Assembly: GCA_013350335.1 (NCBI GenBank) | Contig: CM023540.1 | Coordinates: forward strand, 24,841,175-24,905,174 | Direction: 5' to 3' | DNA from: Chimonanthus salicifolius | Taxonomy: Eukaryota > Streptophyta > Magnoliopsida > Laurales > Calycanthaceae | Length of the DNA: 64,000 bases | Shown: piece by piece, positions 10,990 through 21,487 of the stretch | Numbering within the stretch: the first letter of the stretch is position 1 | Layout: every line of letters starts with the position of its first letter | Position numbers and translations under genes: made by a program | Notes under the pieces: model-generated | Database searches by the model: none | Told to the model about the DNA's origin: nothing | What the model saw: only the letters and a program-made list of their open reading frames with translations

Positions 10990-12420
10990 AATTAAAAACC
11001 GGACCCGACCCGTTTACCCGCTCTCCCTCTCAAACCCTTTCCCTCTTTCGTTTCTCTCTCTCTCTAAGACCACATCCCTCTACCCCTTTCTTCCAGCCCT
11101 CCCACGATTTTCCCAAAGGCAGCCACCCAGTTTCCATCTCTTCCCCACCGTCCCCCTCTCTCTTCCCACGGTCCCTCCCTCGTTGATCCATCTTGATATC
11201 TACCTTTCGCGATTCCTCTCTCCCTGGATTTTCCCTTTTTCCCTCTCTTTCGATCTCCCTCTCTTCTCTCTCGCGCCCGAGCTCCGGTTCAAGCTCTGTT
11301 CGGTCATCGGCTTGCTTTTGTTCTTCTGCTGCAGAACCAAGGAACTGTTTTCACAGTCCTCGGACTCCAGCAGCGAGTTCGGCGCCTCCATCTTCTGCCT
11401 CCTGCAGCGGTCGAGGTCCAGCTGCGCGGCAACGTTGGTGACGAACTTGAAACGTCGGATCTCCATCGCCGCAGAAGATCTCCGCGTTCTCACCTTTCTC
11501 CCTTTCTCTGTCTGTGGGGTGCAAACGTTAAGCAGCTTCTTCCTCTTCTGCTGCTTCCCTTTTCCTTGGTTCCATCCTCCACACTTTAGCAACATCCCAT
11601 TTTCTGGTTTTGATGGGAATCGACCTTCTGCCTCACGTATTTTACCGTCTTTCTTAATGGGTGCTCGGGAATTTCAATTCTCTTGAAGGAGTTCTGTTAT
11701 CAACTCTTAAAGCGGACTGGCAATTTGGACACTATCTCTGAAGTGTGTGCACGGTCCCTCTCTGTTTCCCATTTCTGGGTTTCTCACTCTCTCAGTTCGA
11801 GTCCAGTTCGAGCCAGGTGACTCGGACGATTGACCCAGTCCGAGTTGGACAGTTGAGCCAGGAGGCTCAGACGAAAGCTCGAGTCACTCAGCTTCTGAGT
11901 GGAGGCCCTCTGTGCTCAGACAGCGAGTCGGTGCTGATTCGGACGCAACCCAATCCGCAACTCGGCTTTTGGACAGAAACTCGATCTCTGACTCGGATCC
12001 GACTCAGTTCTCAAAGACGAACTCATTGTCAATTTTATCAACATTGAGGTAAGGGAACCTAAACGACATATCTGATTTAAATTTTGCCTTACATTACGTG
12101 CATATGGCTTAAATTTTGATTCTATACATGTGCATTGAGCTTTATTTGATATAATATGCCTTGGGTTTGCATATGGCTGTGCAATTCTATCTCTTGAATG
12201 GTGATCTGCTTGATGATATTGAGTGATTTGAATGTGTTGGGTGTATATGGTGGCCCTAAATCCAAGGCGAGGTAGGTGGCTGACGATGGAAGCGCTCAAA
12301 CACGGTGTCGGTGGAATATTCATTTGTGAAATGTGAATTTAATTGCGATTGATGTGTGGATGCGATCACCTGTGATTTACTGTCTTTACACTTTATCATT
12401 CATGTTTAACTCTAATGAAT
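10990..12420 (+). other. CT-rich leader-like block, possibly a degraded LTR
   Basis: An abrupt rise in G+C starts at ACCCGACCCGTTTACCCGC, followed by long CT-rich tracts (11010-11300), a GC-rich middle, and CATTGAGGTAAGGGAACC near 12044-12061. The layout, with a CT-rich leader then a GAGGTAAGGGAACC motif and TGTTGGGTGTATATGG-type sequence, resembles the transcribed part of the Ty3 LTRs in this window. The longest forward frame (11183-11686) has no recognised domain and is probably not a gene. An unannotated host 5' UTR is the alternative. Confidence 0.3.
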
Positions 12421-12516
12421 TTTAAAAGGCTCGATTTTTTCACACTCGGAATTTCTGTCTCTATCCATCCGATTCTGGGTGTGGGTGGCTAATTGCAATG
12501 AGACCCCTGCATTTTC

Positions 12517-12675
12517 ATTCGTTGGAACGAATGTCCAGTTCATTTTGGCATTCGTTCGAATGAATACATGTACACCTCCACAATTTTGATTCGTTCGAAC
12601 GAATGTCCCATATAAATTTAATTCATTCGAATGAATCTGGCGTTACTCTTGACCCGTTCATTTGAATGAATTGAT
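12517..12675. repeat. Interspaced ATTCGTTCGAATGAAT palindromes, left arm
   Basis: Five copies of a 14-18 bp palindrome centred on TTCGAA or a one-base variant (near 12518, 12551, 12585, 12620 and 12655) with spacers of about 18-25 bp. They are mirrored on the right arm between about 13350 and 13550 by six copies. The layout is reminiscent of subterminal transposase-binding repeats. Confidence 0.7.
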
Positions 12676-12692
12676 TTTCTTTAAAATTTTAA

Positions 12693-12976
12693 AGTTATTT
12701 TTTAAGCACCGTATATTTTTAAAATTTTCTCAAATTAAATATTCAGACTAATTACGATAATCTGATAAAAATACTTTAAGACTTTAAGGTCTTTTGACAC
12801 TCCTAAATGCTTAAAACATAGTGTTTTATAAATAAGGGTATCCCTAGGCGATGCTGAAAGCATATTTAGGAGTGTCAAAAGACCTTGAAGTCTTAAAGTA
12901 TTTTTATCAGGTTATCGTAATTAGTCCGGATATTCAATTTGAGAATTTTTGGAAATACACAGTGCTTAAAAAATAA
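12693..12976. repeat. Hairpin core D
   Basis: Same core family as A-C, with complete arms and a loop containing GTTTTATAAATAAGGGTATCC in the same orientation as A and B. Confidence 0.8.
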
Positions 12977-13048
12977 TGGTCTATCTTCCATATGCTACAG
13001 TAATGCATAGTGTATTAAATAATAAAATCTCCTTTAAAACTTTAAAGC

Positions 13049-13330
13049 TATTTTTTAAGCACTGTGTATTTTCAAAATTTCTCAAATTGAATATTCGGAC
13101 TAATTACGATAACCTGATAAAAATACTTTAAGACTTTTAGGTCTTTTGACACTCCTAAATCTGTTTTCGGCACAGTCTAGGAATATCCTTATTTGTAAAA
13201 CATTGTGTTTTAAATATTTAGGAGTGTTAAAAGACCTTGAAGTTTTAAAATATTTTTATCAGATTATCGTAATTAGTCCGGATATTTAATTTGAGAAATT
13301 TTAAAAATACACAGTGCATAAAAAATAACT
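13049..13330. repeat. Hairpin core E (loop inverted)
   Basis: Arms as in the other cores, but the loop reads GGAATATCCTTATTTGTAAAAC, the reverse complement of the loop in A, B and D. E is therefore an inverted copy and forms the inner part of the large palindrome's right arm. Confidence 0.8.
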
Positions 13331-13776
13331 TTAAAATTTTAAAGAAAATCAATTCATTTGAATGAATCGAGTGAACAGCAGCGCGCGTAACGGTTCATTC
13401 GAATGAACGGGTGAACAGTAACGCTCGATTCATTCGAATGAATTAAATTTATACGGGGCATTCATTCGAACGAATCAAAATTGCGGAGAGTATACAAGTA
13501 TTAATTCGAACGAATGCCAAAATAAACTGGGCATTCGTTCGAATGAATGAAAATACAGAGGTATCGTGATAATTAACCACCTACACTCCAAATCAGGTGT
13601 GTAGAGGCAGAAATTCCAAGTGTGGGTGTGTAAATGCCGAGACCTTTAAAAAAGAGAAAGGTAACTAGAGAAAACATAGGAAAATTGTGTGACTGGATAA
13701 ACGGGAGGTGGATGAGGGGTATTTATAGAAAGATAAAAGATGGCTTTAATGCATGAGAGGACAAGCATTATTGGGA

Positions 13777-14105
13777 AAGTGTATTAAAAGGATGGTAAGT
13801 TGTCATTAGTGGAGAGAGAAAGACAATGGGTAGGGTGGAGTAATGGAAGGCTTTTAGTGGAGAGAGGGAAACGTATGGTGGTGTAGTGTGTGATTTATTG
13901 GATAAAGTGTATTAAAAGGATGGTAAGTTGTCTTTAGTGGAGAGATAAAGACAATGGGTAGGGTGGAGTAATGGAAGGCTTTTAGTGGAGAGAGAAAGAG
14001 AGGGAAACGTCTGGTGGTGTATTGTGGCTTTAGTGGAGAGAGAAAGAGGGAAACGAATGGTGTAGTGTGTGATTTAATGGATAAAGTGTATTAAAAGGGT
14101 TGTTG
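13777..14105. repeat. GA-rich tandem repeat
   Basis: AAGTGTATTAAAAGGATGGTAAG starts at about 13778 and again about 129 bp later, each followed by TAGTGGAGAGA...GACAATGGGTAGGGTGG, with a truncated third start near 14084. Two near-identical units plus a partial one. Confidence 0.7.
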
Positions 14106-14112
14106 GTACTTA

Positions 14113-14571
14113 AAAGCTGCATTTGGATGAGGGTAAATTTTACAAGAGTCACTCTTTAATAGGATCCCTCTTGAACAAGGGCTACCTTTGTCTTGTTTGG
14201 TAATTGTAATAAGTAAGAAGTTATCTTAAAGATAAAAAATCTTGTTTTGGTAAATTGTAAACAGAGATAACTTGATATATTAACAATTTTATGAGAATAA
14301 ATATTTTTTATTAAATTCAAATAATATAAAAAATAAAAATAAAATTTTATGAAATATAATTTTTGAATAATATTCATCAACTAAAAAATATTTTAAAATA
14401 TTATTGCTCCATACGTGCAAAGAGGGGGTAAAGAGGGGCAAGAGTTTCCTGAAAACCCCCATAGTCCGAGGGGTTTCAAAAAGGGAGGGATAAATTTTTA
14501 CCCTCACTCCTCCATTACCAAACAAGGGTAATGGCGGGTAACCCCTTGTTAACTCCCATCCAAACGCAGCC
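14113..14571. mobile_element. Tourist-like MITE with TTA target duplication
   Basis: The 459 bp element has inverted ends (GCTGCATTTGGATGAGGGT on the left, CTCCCATCCAAACGCAGC on the right) and is flanked by TTA at 14110-14112 and 14572-14574, the 3 bp duplication typical of PIF/Harbinger elements. Its interior is A/T-rich and non-coding and resembles the broken element at 1514-6890. Confidence 0.65.
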
Positions 14572-14579
14572 TTAATAAA

Positions 14580-15286
14580 GTGGGAAAGGATGACTTCCTT
14601 GCTGTAGAAGAAGGAGACGGATGGAGGAAGACGAAAAGGGAAAAGGACTAAGAGGTGAATAAGTAATACCTGGGTCTGGAGGGGTTGGGCGAAAGGGACA
14701 GATAGACTTGGCAGCAGCAAGCTTGGATCTGGAGGTGATGGCGATGAAGGCAAGGAATAGCGATGGAAGAGATGGGAGGCGGATCTGCAGAAACGACGAC
14801 AGTTCACTTGGGATAAAGCCCAAGGTTCTAGCAGCAGCGTGGGGATATCAGACCTGGGATGAAGCCCAAATGCTAGAGATGGTGAACAGCTGGAGCTCAG
14901 CCAGCAAGAAGCATAGTCTGCAACTCAGGCAGAGAAGAGGAACAAACTTTGGTTATATTTTCATATTCATTAGAGGTGTCCCTCTCGGTTGTAATACAAC
15001 CAATATATAGGAAAAATAAATAATCAAACTTAACCTAACAGGAAACGGCAATTGTGTTTCCAACTATAACACGACTTCTTGACGGGATTAGAATCCCCTC
15101 TAAACTAGTCAGAATCGATTGACATACTAAATAAAAATAAGATAAAACTAAATAAAGGAAATTGCTAAAAATAAAATATGAATGAAGTCCACATATGATA
15201 TACACTTTGTGTCCTACATCAAATTTGGTATACGAGTTAATCTTGATATGTGGTTAAGATTTATATCTTTTTGCTCTTTTCTTTTC
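14580..15286 (+). other. Upstream region and probable 5' UTR intron of the prenyltransferase gene
   Basis: The sequence just before the start codon ends in a strong acceptor: TTGCTCTTTTCTTTTCAG with AG at 15287-15288, nine bases ahead of the ATG. This implies an untranslated first exon upstream. The GC-richer stretch at 14700-14950 may contain it, but no donor can be fixed with confidence. Confidence 0.4.
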
Positions 15287-15297
15287 AGGTGTTTTAA

Positions 15298-16173
15298 ATG
15301 GTGAATGTCAGCAGTGGTCGTCCATCTGACCTGTCGGGAAGTATTTCTGGGTTCATGCGTAAATGCCTCTTTCGTGTGCTCTCATTTGGTCCCATCCCCC
15401 AGCATATTGCCTTCATAATGGATGGAAATCGAAGATTTGCCCGCGTCCAGAATTTGAATCAAGGTGATGGTCACAAAGTTGGTTTTATGGCTCTAATGTG
15501 TATCCTCCAATACTGCTATGAATTGGGTGTGAAGTATGTAACTGTCTATGCTTTTAGCATTGACAATTTTAAGCGAAAACCCGATGAAGTTCGGTCTTTG
15601 ATGGAACTAATGCAAGAAAAGATTGAAGAGTTGACAAGGGAAGAGAGCATTCTGAACAAATTTGGAATAAAAGTTCACTTCTTTGGAAAATTGAACCTCT
15701 TAAGTGAGCCTCTAAGAATGGCTGCTGAGAGGGCAATGGCAGCCACTGCTTATAACACGAGAGCTGTGCTTTCTATCTGTGTTGCCTATACCTGCACGGA
15801 TGAAATTGTGCACTCTGTTCAAGAGTCATATGAAGAAAAACGGGTTGGTATTCAAGAAATGAAGTCTATTGGAACCAGTGACAAAGTCGGTGAGATTGAA
15901 TATTTTGGCGGGGATGATTTGGATAAATGTGTTATGACATTGGAGGATTTGGAGAGGCATATGTACACTGCTGGATGCCCAGATCCTGACATTTTGATCC
16001 GAACCTCAGGTGAGACTCGTCTAAGTAATTTCCTCCTCTGGCAAACTACTTTCTGCTACTTGCTTGCTCCTAATGTTCTTTGGCCAGAGATTTCTCTTAG
16101 ACACTTGGTATGGGCCATCTTGGATTATCAGCGCATCCAGCCATACCTTGAAAAGAAGAAGAAACGACTATGA
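15298..16173 (+). CDS. Dehydrodolichyl diphosphate synthase (cis-prenyltransferase)
   Basis: The enzyme adds isopentenyl diphosphate units in cis to farnesyl diphosphate to build the polyprenyl chain for dolichol, the ER sugar carrier of N-glycosylation. The 291-residue single-exon frame has the family landmarks in order: MDGNRRFAR (41-49) with the catalytic Asp, GHK (58-60), YAFSIDNFKR (84-93), and DILIRTSGETRLSNFLLWQ (231-249), which binds the substrate diphosphate. There is no plastid transit peptide, and the C-terminus is a basic KKKKR, in line with the ER-associated DHDDS group rather than plastid or rubber-type enzymes. The plant enzyme usually works with a NgBR/LEW1-type partner, which is not in this window. 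The start at 15298 follows a 5' UTR splice acceptor by nine bases and gives the family length. A single coding exon is usual for this plant subgroup, so this need not be a retrocopy. No lesions are seen. Confidence 0.9.
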   Translation: MVNVSSGRPSDLSGSISGFMRKCLFRVLSFGPIPQHIAFIMDGNRRFARVQNLNQGDGHKVGFMALMCILQYCYELGVKYVTVYAFSIDNFKRKPDEVRSLMELMQEKIEELTREESILNKFGIKVHFFGKLNLLSEPLRMAAERAMAATAYNTRAVLSICVAYTCTDEIVHSVQESYEEKRVGIQEMKSIGTSDKVGEIEYFGGDDLDKCVMTLEDLERHMYTAGCPDPDILIRTSGETRLSNFLLWQTTFCYLLAPNVLWPEISLRHLVWAILDYQRIQPYLEKKKKRL

Positions 16174-17570
16174 TTCTTAATAACGTTCCACTTGTAGATT
16201 ACATGTGATGCTTTGAGAGCTATTCTGATGCATGTGGAATAATATTTTATCAGTGTTCAGGAAAGAAAATTGATGTCTAGGAAAAAATGTAGGGCTTCTG
16301 TATCGAATCCTTACTGGGAAATGGAGTACCTTGATTGTATCCGAAATCGAACCAAAGGGAAGAAAATATTTATCCATGGATAAAATCTGGTATGGTTGAA
16401 CACTTGAATCATATGGGACCAACTTAAATGAAGGTATTATGTTGACTCAAATTTGAGAGAAAAATGAGTTGCATTTCAAGAAATTTCTATTGGTTTTGCA
16501 GGAGATGATATTTTAAATTGTGTTAAAATTGTTTTTGATAGTTGTTTGCTGTGTGATGAATCAATTGCTTAAAAATGCAATGCCATTCATTCCCTTTTTA
16601 GGGAAAAAAATCACAATGTCCACTTTAAAGGTACTTGGAGTAATATCTTTCAGTGAATATTTTCCACTCTTTTTTTTTTTTTAACTTCAAAGTATTTAGG
16701 TCTCTTAAAGCACCTGATTAAGGCTTCAGGGTATGTACAAATCTCTTTATCTACATATCGAGTAAAACTAGGAAAAGTGTATATCCGAGGTTACAAATTT
16801 CAGATGGGAGAATTTTTTTGGTCCTTAGTTGAACTGAAAATTTTTGGCCAAATTTTGAATTTATCGGTGATGTTTCAGAAATATCAGCTAAAATTTCTGA
16901 AAAATTCAGATTTCGGTCAGAGATTAGACTGAATTTTTTTTGTCTGAAATTTATAACTGAGGGTATAACCTTTCAGCATATAGAACGAGCATGTTAGGAA
17001 ATTAAATCGACAGTTCAGTTCAAGTGTATGATTCCTTTTTTCCATCAGCAAATGCCATTAACTAACGTTAAGTTGCATGTTGTAGCTACGTGCTTGAGAG
17101 AGAAGGATAGGATCATGGAGAACTGTCACATTGAATTTAATCTTGACTGCCCCGACATCCTGATCTTGGATTCGAGGAATCCACCAAAGATAATTGTTGT
17201 AGGTATCAAGGTTGACATGTCCCAATGTTGCTCATGACAACATTTTCTACTCAGCAATATTTTTAGAATATTCCTCTTGGGGATGGTGGAGCAAGAGGCG
17301 ATTGGCAAGGAATTCTCTGCATTCATGGTTGAAAAACAGAGTGTTGTGTTGAAGTTTTTCAGAATGTGCAAAAATATATCATTGTTCACGGTTGTCGTCA
17401 GGTGGAGTGATTCAAGTCAAAATCTTGAATCTCTCCTTTCATAACTAATTTTGAACTCGTTCATTGCCTCCAACAAGCCCCTTTTTGAACGAGGCTTTCC
17501 GGTGGATAGAATATCGTCAGTCATCCCGTCCGACTAAGGAATCTCTTGAATTCACATGTGTTGGCTTGTG
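16174..17570. other. 3' flank of the prenyltransferase gene, nothing else supported
   Basis: It probably contains the 3' UTR in the first few hundred bases. A frame at 17028-17237 has no recognised similarity. No repeat boundary was found. Confidence 0.4.
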
Positions 17571-17577
17571 GATATAG

Positions 17578-17990
17578 TTCTAATACCATTTGTTGGGACT
17601 GAGTATTCAGTCTAAAAGACTAATCTATTAGGTGAAGTGATTCAAGTCCATCACAAGTTCCTAAATCTCCCCTTCACATCCAACGAGACTAATTCACTCC
17701 CCCAACATGAACTGGCTATTTACAACATGTTCTTTGGCCTGCTATATCTATCTCTTTTAACCGTTTCTGTTGTTTTATCCAAAGAAACGTTTGCTAAGCC
17801 AGTCAAGTTCAACGCCAAGAAGGCCAAGACTACGGTGCATTGTCCATTGTCATATTGGCCTGTTTTTTTCTTTCTTGCCAACATTCCATGTTTACATTTG
17901 TCTTTCTTCGAGAGATTACATTCATTTGCCAATAATTTTATCGTTGACATAACTGTGATGTCATTTGAATTGGACCAAGTTCTTCTATCA
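17578..17990 (-). mobile_element. Possible retroelement LTR junction
   Basis: TTCTAATACCA at about 17578-17588 is a decayed reverse complement of the initiator-Met tRNA primer site (TGGTATCAGA), followed at 17591 by TGTTGGGACTGAG, a typical LTR terminus. This suggests an old minus-strand LTR element whose LTR extends right from 17591. No second LTR or coding region was found. Confidence 0.3.
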
Positions 17991-18076
17991 TGACAATAAA
18001 ATTATAGTTCTCTTGACAATTTTAATTCCAAGTTTAGAGGTACAAGATGTAGAATTCGAGTGAGTCATGTGATACT

Positions 18077-18303
18077 CAGGGGTTTAAATCTCGGTGAATA
18101 CGATTAGATATCGGCCAATGAAAAAAAAATCGGCTGATATGATCGAGATCTCTTCTTCTTCTTTTTTTTAAAAAAATTCTTTTAAAAAACAACCTTTTAT
18201 TTCAATTTTTTTAAAAAAAAAGCCACTGAGATTTTAAAAAAAAAATTGAAGAGAGAGAAAGATCTCGGCCGAGATCTTAGCTCAGTCGATTTTTCGACCC
18301 CTG
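18077..18303. mobile_element. hAT-type MITE, ATCGGCCGAT family, copy 1
   Basis: 227 bp from CAGGGGTTTAAATCTCGG to TTTTTCGACCCCTG, flanked by a perfect 8 bp duplication GTGATACT (18069-18076 and 18304-18311). Rich in ATCGGCC/GAGATCTCGG motifs and A-runs. Confidence 0.85.
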
Positions 18304-18433
18304 GTGATACTGCATTGACCAGTTTGGTAATCTTGCTAAGCCGGTTGTCCCTGATCACTCGAAGGCCTAACCCGACTCAAATAGAAGTGGGTCTACGAAT
18401 CTTGACTTCTTGGTATACTTGGATTATGCCACC

Positions 18434-18553
18434 CAGGGGTCCAAAATTCGGTGGAACCAAGATCTCAGCATCTTGGCCGAGATATCTCAGCATCTTGGCG
18501 AGATATCTTAGGAGTCCAAAACCCGAGATATCTCGCCGAATTTTAGACCCCTA
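18434..18553. mobile_element. hAT-type MITE, ATCGGCCGAT family, copy 2 (short)
   Basis: 120 bp from CAGGGGTCCAAAATTCGG to CCGAATTTTAGACCCCTA; flanks ATGCCACC and GTGCCACC match at seven of eight positions. The interior repeats CTCAGCATCTTGG-GAGATATCT. Confidence 0.75.
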
Positions 18554-18668
18554 GTGCCACCTATAGTTAAGGCGGCCCTGAGATTGTGAGTAAAGTCGTT
18601 GATCGCTTAGGCGGTGGCCTACTCCGCCTATAGCTAGGGCTAACCCTGAGAAATGGTTATATGCTGCC

Positions 18669-19011
18669 TAGGGATGAAACCTGGGTTGGATTTCAACCCG
18701 ACTAGTATGACCTAACCCGAGAAATTAATGGGTTTGGGTTATATATTTGTATATTTCGAGTCGGATCAGGTTGGGAAAATTAAAATCTGTATGAAATTTG
18801 GGTCAGGTTGGATTGAGAAATTTAAAATTAATCTGACCCGACTCGACCTGATGCAACCCGACTCAAACCGTGTACACCAAGTTATAAAATACCACTTGGG
18901 TTGACTTAGGTCAGAAATTCAGGTTGAATCAGGTTGGGTTCAATAAATTTTTGACATGGGTTGAATTGGGTTTATTAAAACCTGACCTGACTCGCCCGAG
19001 TTTTAGTGCTA
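18669..19011. mobile_element. hAT-type MITE, CCCGACCCG family, copy 1
   Basis: 343 bp from TAGGGATGAAACCTGGG to the AGTTTTAGTGCTA end; flanks ATGCTGCC and ATGATGCC match at seven of eight positions. The interior alternates GGGTTGGGTC and AACCCGACTC motifs. Confidence 0.75.
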
Positions 19012-19089
19012 ATGATGCCGCTGCACCATGGTAAGTGGCTTCATCTAAATTGTTGTTCTTGACTTCTTTAATATCATAGTTTTTCAAAT

Positions 19090-19165
19090 TCAATAAATCT
19101 GATTTTTTATAATAAATATAATTCAGATTTTTTATAATAAATATAATTCAGATTTTTTGTGATAA
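19090..19165. repeat. 30 bp tandem repeat
   Basis: AATCTGATTTTTTATAATAA-type units repeat about two and a half times at a period near 30 bp. Confidence 0.6.
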
Positions 19166-19291
19166 ATATGGTTCTGAAAATATCTTTTTATCTGCATTAA
19201 ATCTCACCACCTTAGTCGCCAACGGGCCCAAGGCACTTAGAATTTAGAAAGCTATTGAGAAAAAAAAACCTGCTGCTGGAATGGTTCAAAT

Positions 19292-19430
19292 CAAGGGTCG
19301 AAAAAATGGTATCAGTCTAGATATCGGTCGATAAAATTCTCTCTCCTTATTTTTTTTAACAAAAACCATCGATATCGGCCGATATGATGTGGTTTTAATA
19401 TCAGCATATCGGCCGATATTCGGACCCCTG
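19292..19430. mobile_element. hAT-type MITE, ATCGGCCGAT family, copy 3 (short)
   Basis: 139 bp from CAAGGGTCGAAAAA to ATTCGGACCCCTG, with a perfect 8 bp duplication GTTCAAAT (19284-19291 and 19431-19438). The interior contains ATATCGGCCGATAT. Confidence 0.85.
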
Positions 19431-19463
19431 GTTCAAATGGACTAGAGAAGTCTTACCTAGATG

Positions 19464-19765
19464 CAGGGGTCGAAATCTCGGGATTTCCATGGCCGAGATA
19501 TCTCGGCCGATAAGCATAGTATCGGCCAGAGATAAAAAAGTTCAGCCAAATATCAGCCGATTTTTATTTTTTATTTAAAAAAAAAATATCGGCATGGGCC
19601 CGGTCAATATCTCGGCGGATATTTATATTTTTAATTTTTTTTTAAAACAGCATTTTTTGACTTTTTTAAATAATTTTTTTTAAAAAAAAACTACCAAGAT
19701 TTTCAAAAAAAAATGAGGAGAGAAAAAGATCTCGACCGAGATCTCTGCTGGATTTTCGGTCCCTG
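19464..19765. mobile_element. hAT-type MITE, ATCGGCCGAT family, copy 4
   Basis: 302 bp from CAGGGGTCGAAATCTCGG to GATTTTCGGTCCCTG, with a perfect 8 bp duplication CCTAGATG (19456-19463 and 19766-19773). Confidence 0.88.
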
Positions 19766-19773
19766 CCTAGATG

Positions 19774-21479
19774 TTTATGTATTGATACTAACGTGCTAAC
19801 TTCATATATATTGACAAAGATGGTGTTTAAGGCCTTCTCTTTGTACAGTAACTTCTTAATAAAAATTTCATAATGTTAAAGTATACTCAGATTTTTCCCG
19901 AATGGCAGTACTTTGATTATGATATCTTTGACAATAATGCAATTAAAATGATCAACTCTTTTCTACTTGTAAATAATTGTCCATCTATGCACTAATGATT
20001 TGCACGAGGAGTTCATCTTTGTTGACAGCGAGAGTCAATTAAAAAGATTATATTTAAATATGACTTATTTAGAATTATTTGAATATGTGATTTATTTAGA
20101 ATTATGTTGATTGCATCGATTAAATTATGCTTTTTATCAATAAAAATTTATTACTTCCTATTATTTTTAATGTTTAAAATTTTAATGACTTTGAAAAATG
20201 TAACTTAATTAATATAATAAAAATATTTTTATATTTATATTTAAGTATAAACTGTTTTAGAGAACCGATAACTGAAGAAACTAAGAAGCCTCACTTAAAT
20301 GATATGATTAATCCTAATTATATATGCTAAACGGGCCAACCTGGCAGCTTTGACTGTTGCTATAATTAAGCATATGACGTTTGGACATTATTCATTATCA
20401 AGACGATTATTTGGAATCATATTCATAATCAAATAATAAATCTAAGGTGAGGCACGTGGAGGAGATTATTCATATGATCATATTGGCATTTTTGGACTGT
20501 GCACGTGTCCCATGAAATAATTGTAATGCTTGTAAACATCAAATAATTGTATTGAGTTCATATAAGTATAGTTCAACTGGTTAACCTTCCACTTCAAGAA
20601 GTGGGAAGTGCCAAATTCGAATCCTCATGGTCTAATATAGTGTGGGTTTTAGAAATCGATACATATTAACTAATACGGTTAGTATCAGCTTTACGTTTTA
20701 AATATTGGCCGATATTCAATACAAAGGATATTGGCCGATATCTTCCATTTCCAATTTTTTAATCCTTCTCCTATATAATAATTAATATCAACATCTATCA
20801 TTAAAAGTGATATAATTTTTTCTACAACACCCAAATAATCTAATACTAGGCTACTAGCCCTTGAAGTACTATGGTCTTAGATGTATGTGGTGTTAAGAAA
20901 CCTTTAATTAAAAGAAAATGATAATATCACATAGATGATACTTAAATATCGGGCAAAACTAATATTTTTATTTAAAAAGGATGTTAAATATGCTGACTTA
21001 ATATTTTTATTTATTTTAAACTCATTAATTCACATTTTAAATATGTTGGTCGGTGCTTTTAGTTTGTACAGTGTGTACTCAATTTTATAAGGTGAGATAT
21101 TTAACTATAACTATTGACTTTGATCAGTGTAGTACTGGTTGCGAGTTGGGAAAGTAATATGACAAGCAGCAGTTGAATTTACCAGCACAGTACACCGTAA
21201 GATTTTCAGTACTTTAACATTTACATTATTGTTTTAAATTGGATGATTATCCTTCTTGAAATAAGTGAATTTGAATGCAAACATTAAATTTGTTTAATTT
21301 TTGAATTTGAGTACGAATTTAAATCTAAAATTTGTTTGTTTTATGGCTCTAGTTATATCTAAATCTACTAACATGTTAATCGAAATGATAAGTAATTTAA
21401 ATAATGTATTTTTTATTAATAAATATATTATGTGTTAAACTATATGAATATGAAATACTAAGGTTTACCCCTAAATTTA
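19774..21479. other. AT-rich intergenic DNA with one SINE-like copy
   Basis: Apart from the SINE-like sequence at 20563-20650 and a weak ATTGGCCGATAT remnant at 20700-20745, which may be a decayed MITE, nothing is recognised. Confidence 0.4.
20563..20650 (+). mobile_element. tRNA-derived SINE-like copy 1
   Basis: TATAGTTCAACTGGTTAACC resembles a tRNA A box, and AAATTCGAATCC 40 bases on resembles a B box. No complete cloverleaf is present, so it is a SINE-type head rather than a tRNA gene. Confidence 0.5.
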
Positions 21480-21487
21480 TCAAATAG

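Larger units (their letters stand above)
12428..13645. mobile_element. Composite fold-back element 2 (about 1.2 kb nested palindrome)
   Basis: The outer arms (about 12428-12692 and 13331-13645) are inverted copies of one another, for example GGAATTTCTGTCTCTA near 12448 against TAGAGGCAGAAATTCC near 13602. Each arm carries five or six TTCGAA-centred palindromes (ATTCGTTCGAATGAAT type). Inside sit two hairpin cores, D and E, in opposite orientation, separated by a unique spacer of about 70 bp. The whole unit therefore folds back on itself while each core also folds alone. The right arm has one extra palindrome unit (about 13368-13405). The flanks, TTTTAAAA on the left and TTTAAAAA on the right, could be an imperfect 8 bp duplication. 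There is no coding capacity. Confidence 0.75.

Noticed and set aside
11183..11686. 167-codon forward frame in the CT-rich block
   Set aside because: Its Leu/Ser/Phe-rich composition follows from CT tracts, other frames are equally open, and the block looks like a degraded LTR or leader.
12517..13550. CRISPR array
   Set aside because: The repeats are short degenerate palindromes mirrored on two inverted arms in a plant nuclear genome, with no unique spacers of constant length and no cas genes.
15298..16173. Prenyltransferase as a processed retrocopy
   Set aside because: The single coding exon is usual for this plant subgroup, a 5' UTR splice acceptor is present, no poly-A tail or target duplication is seen, and all motifs are intact.
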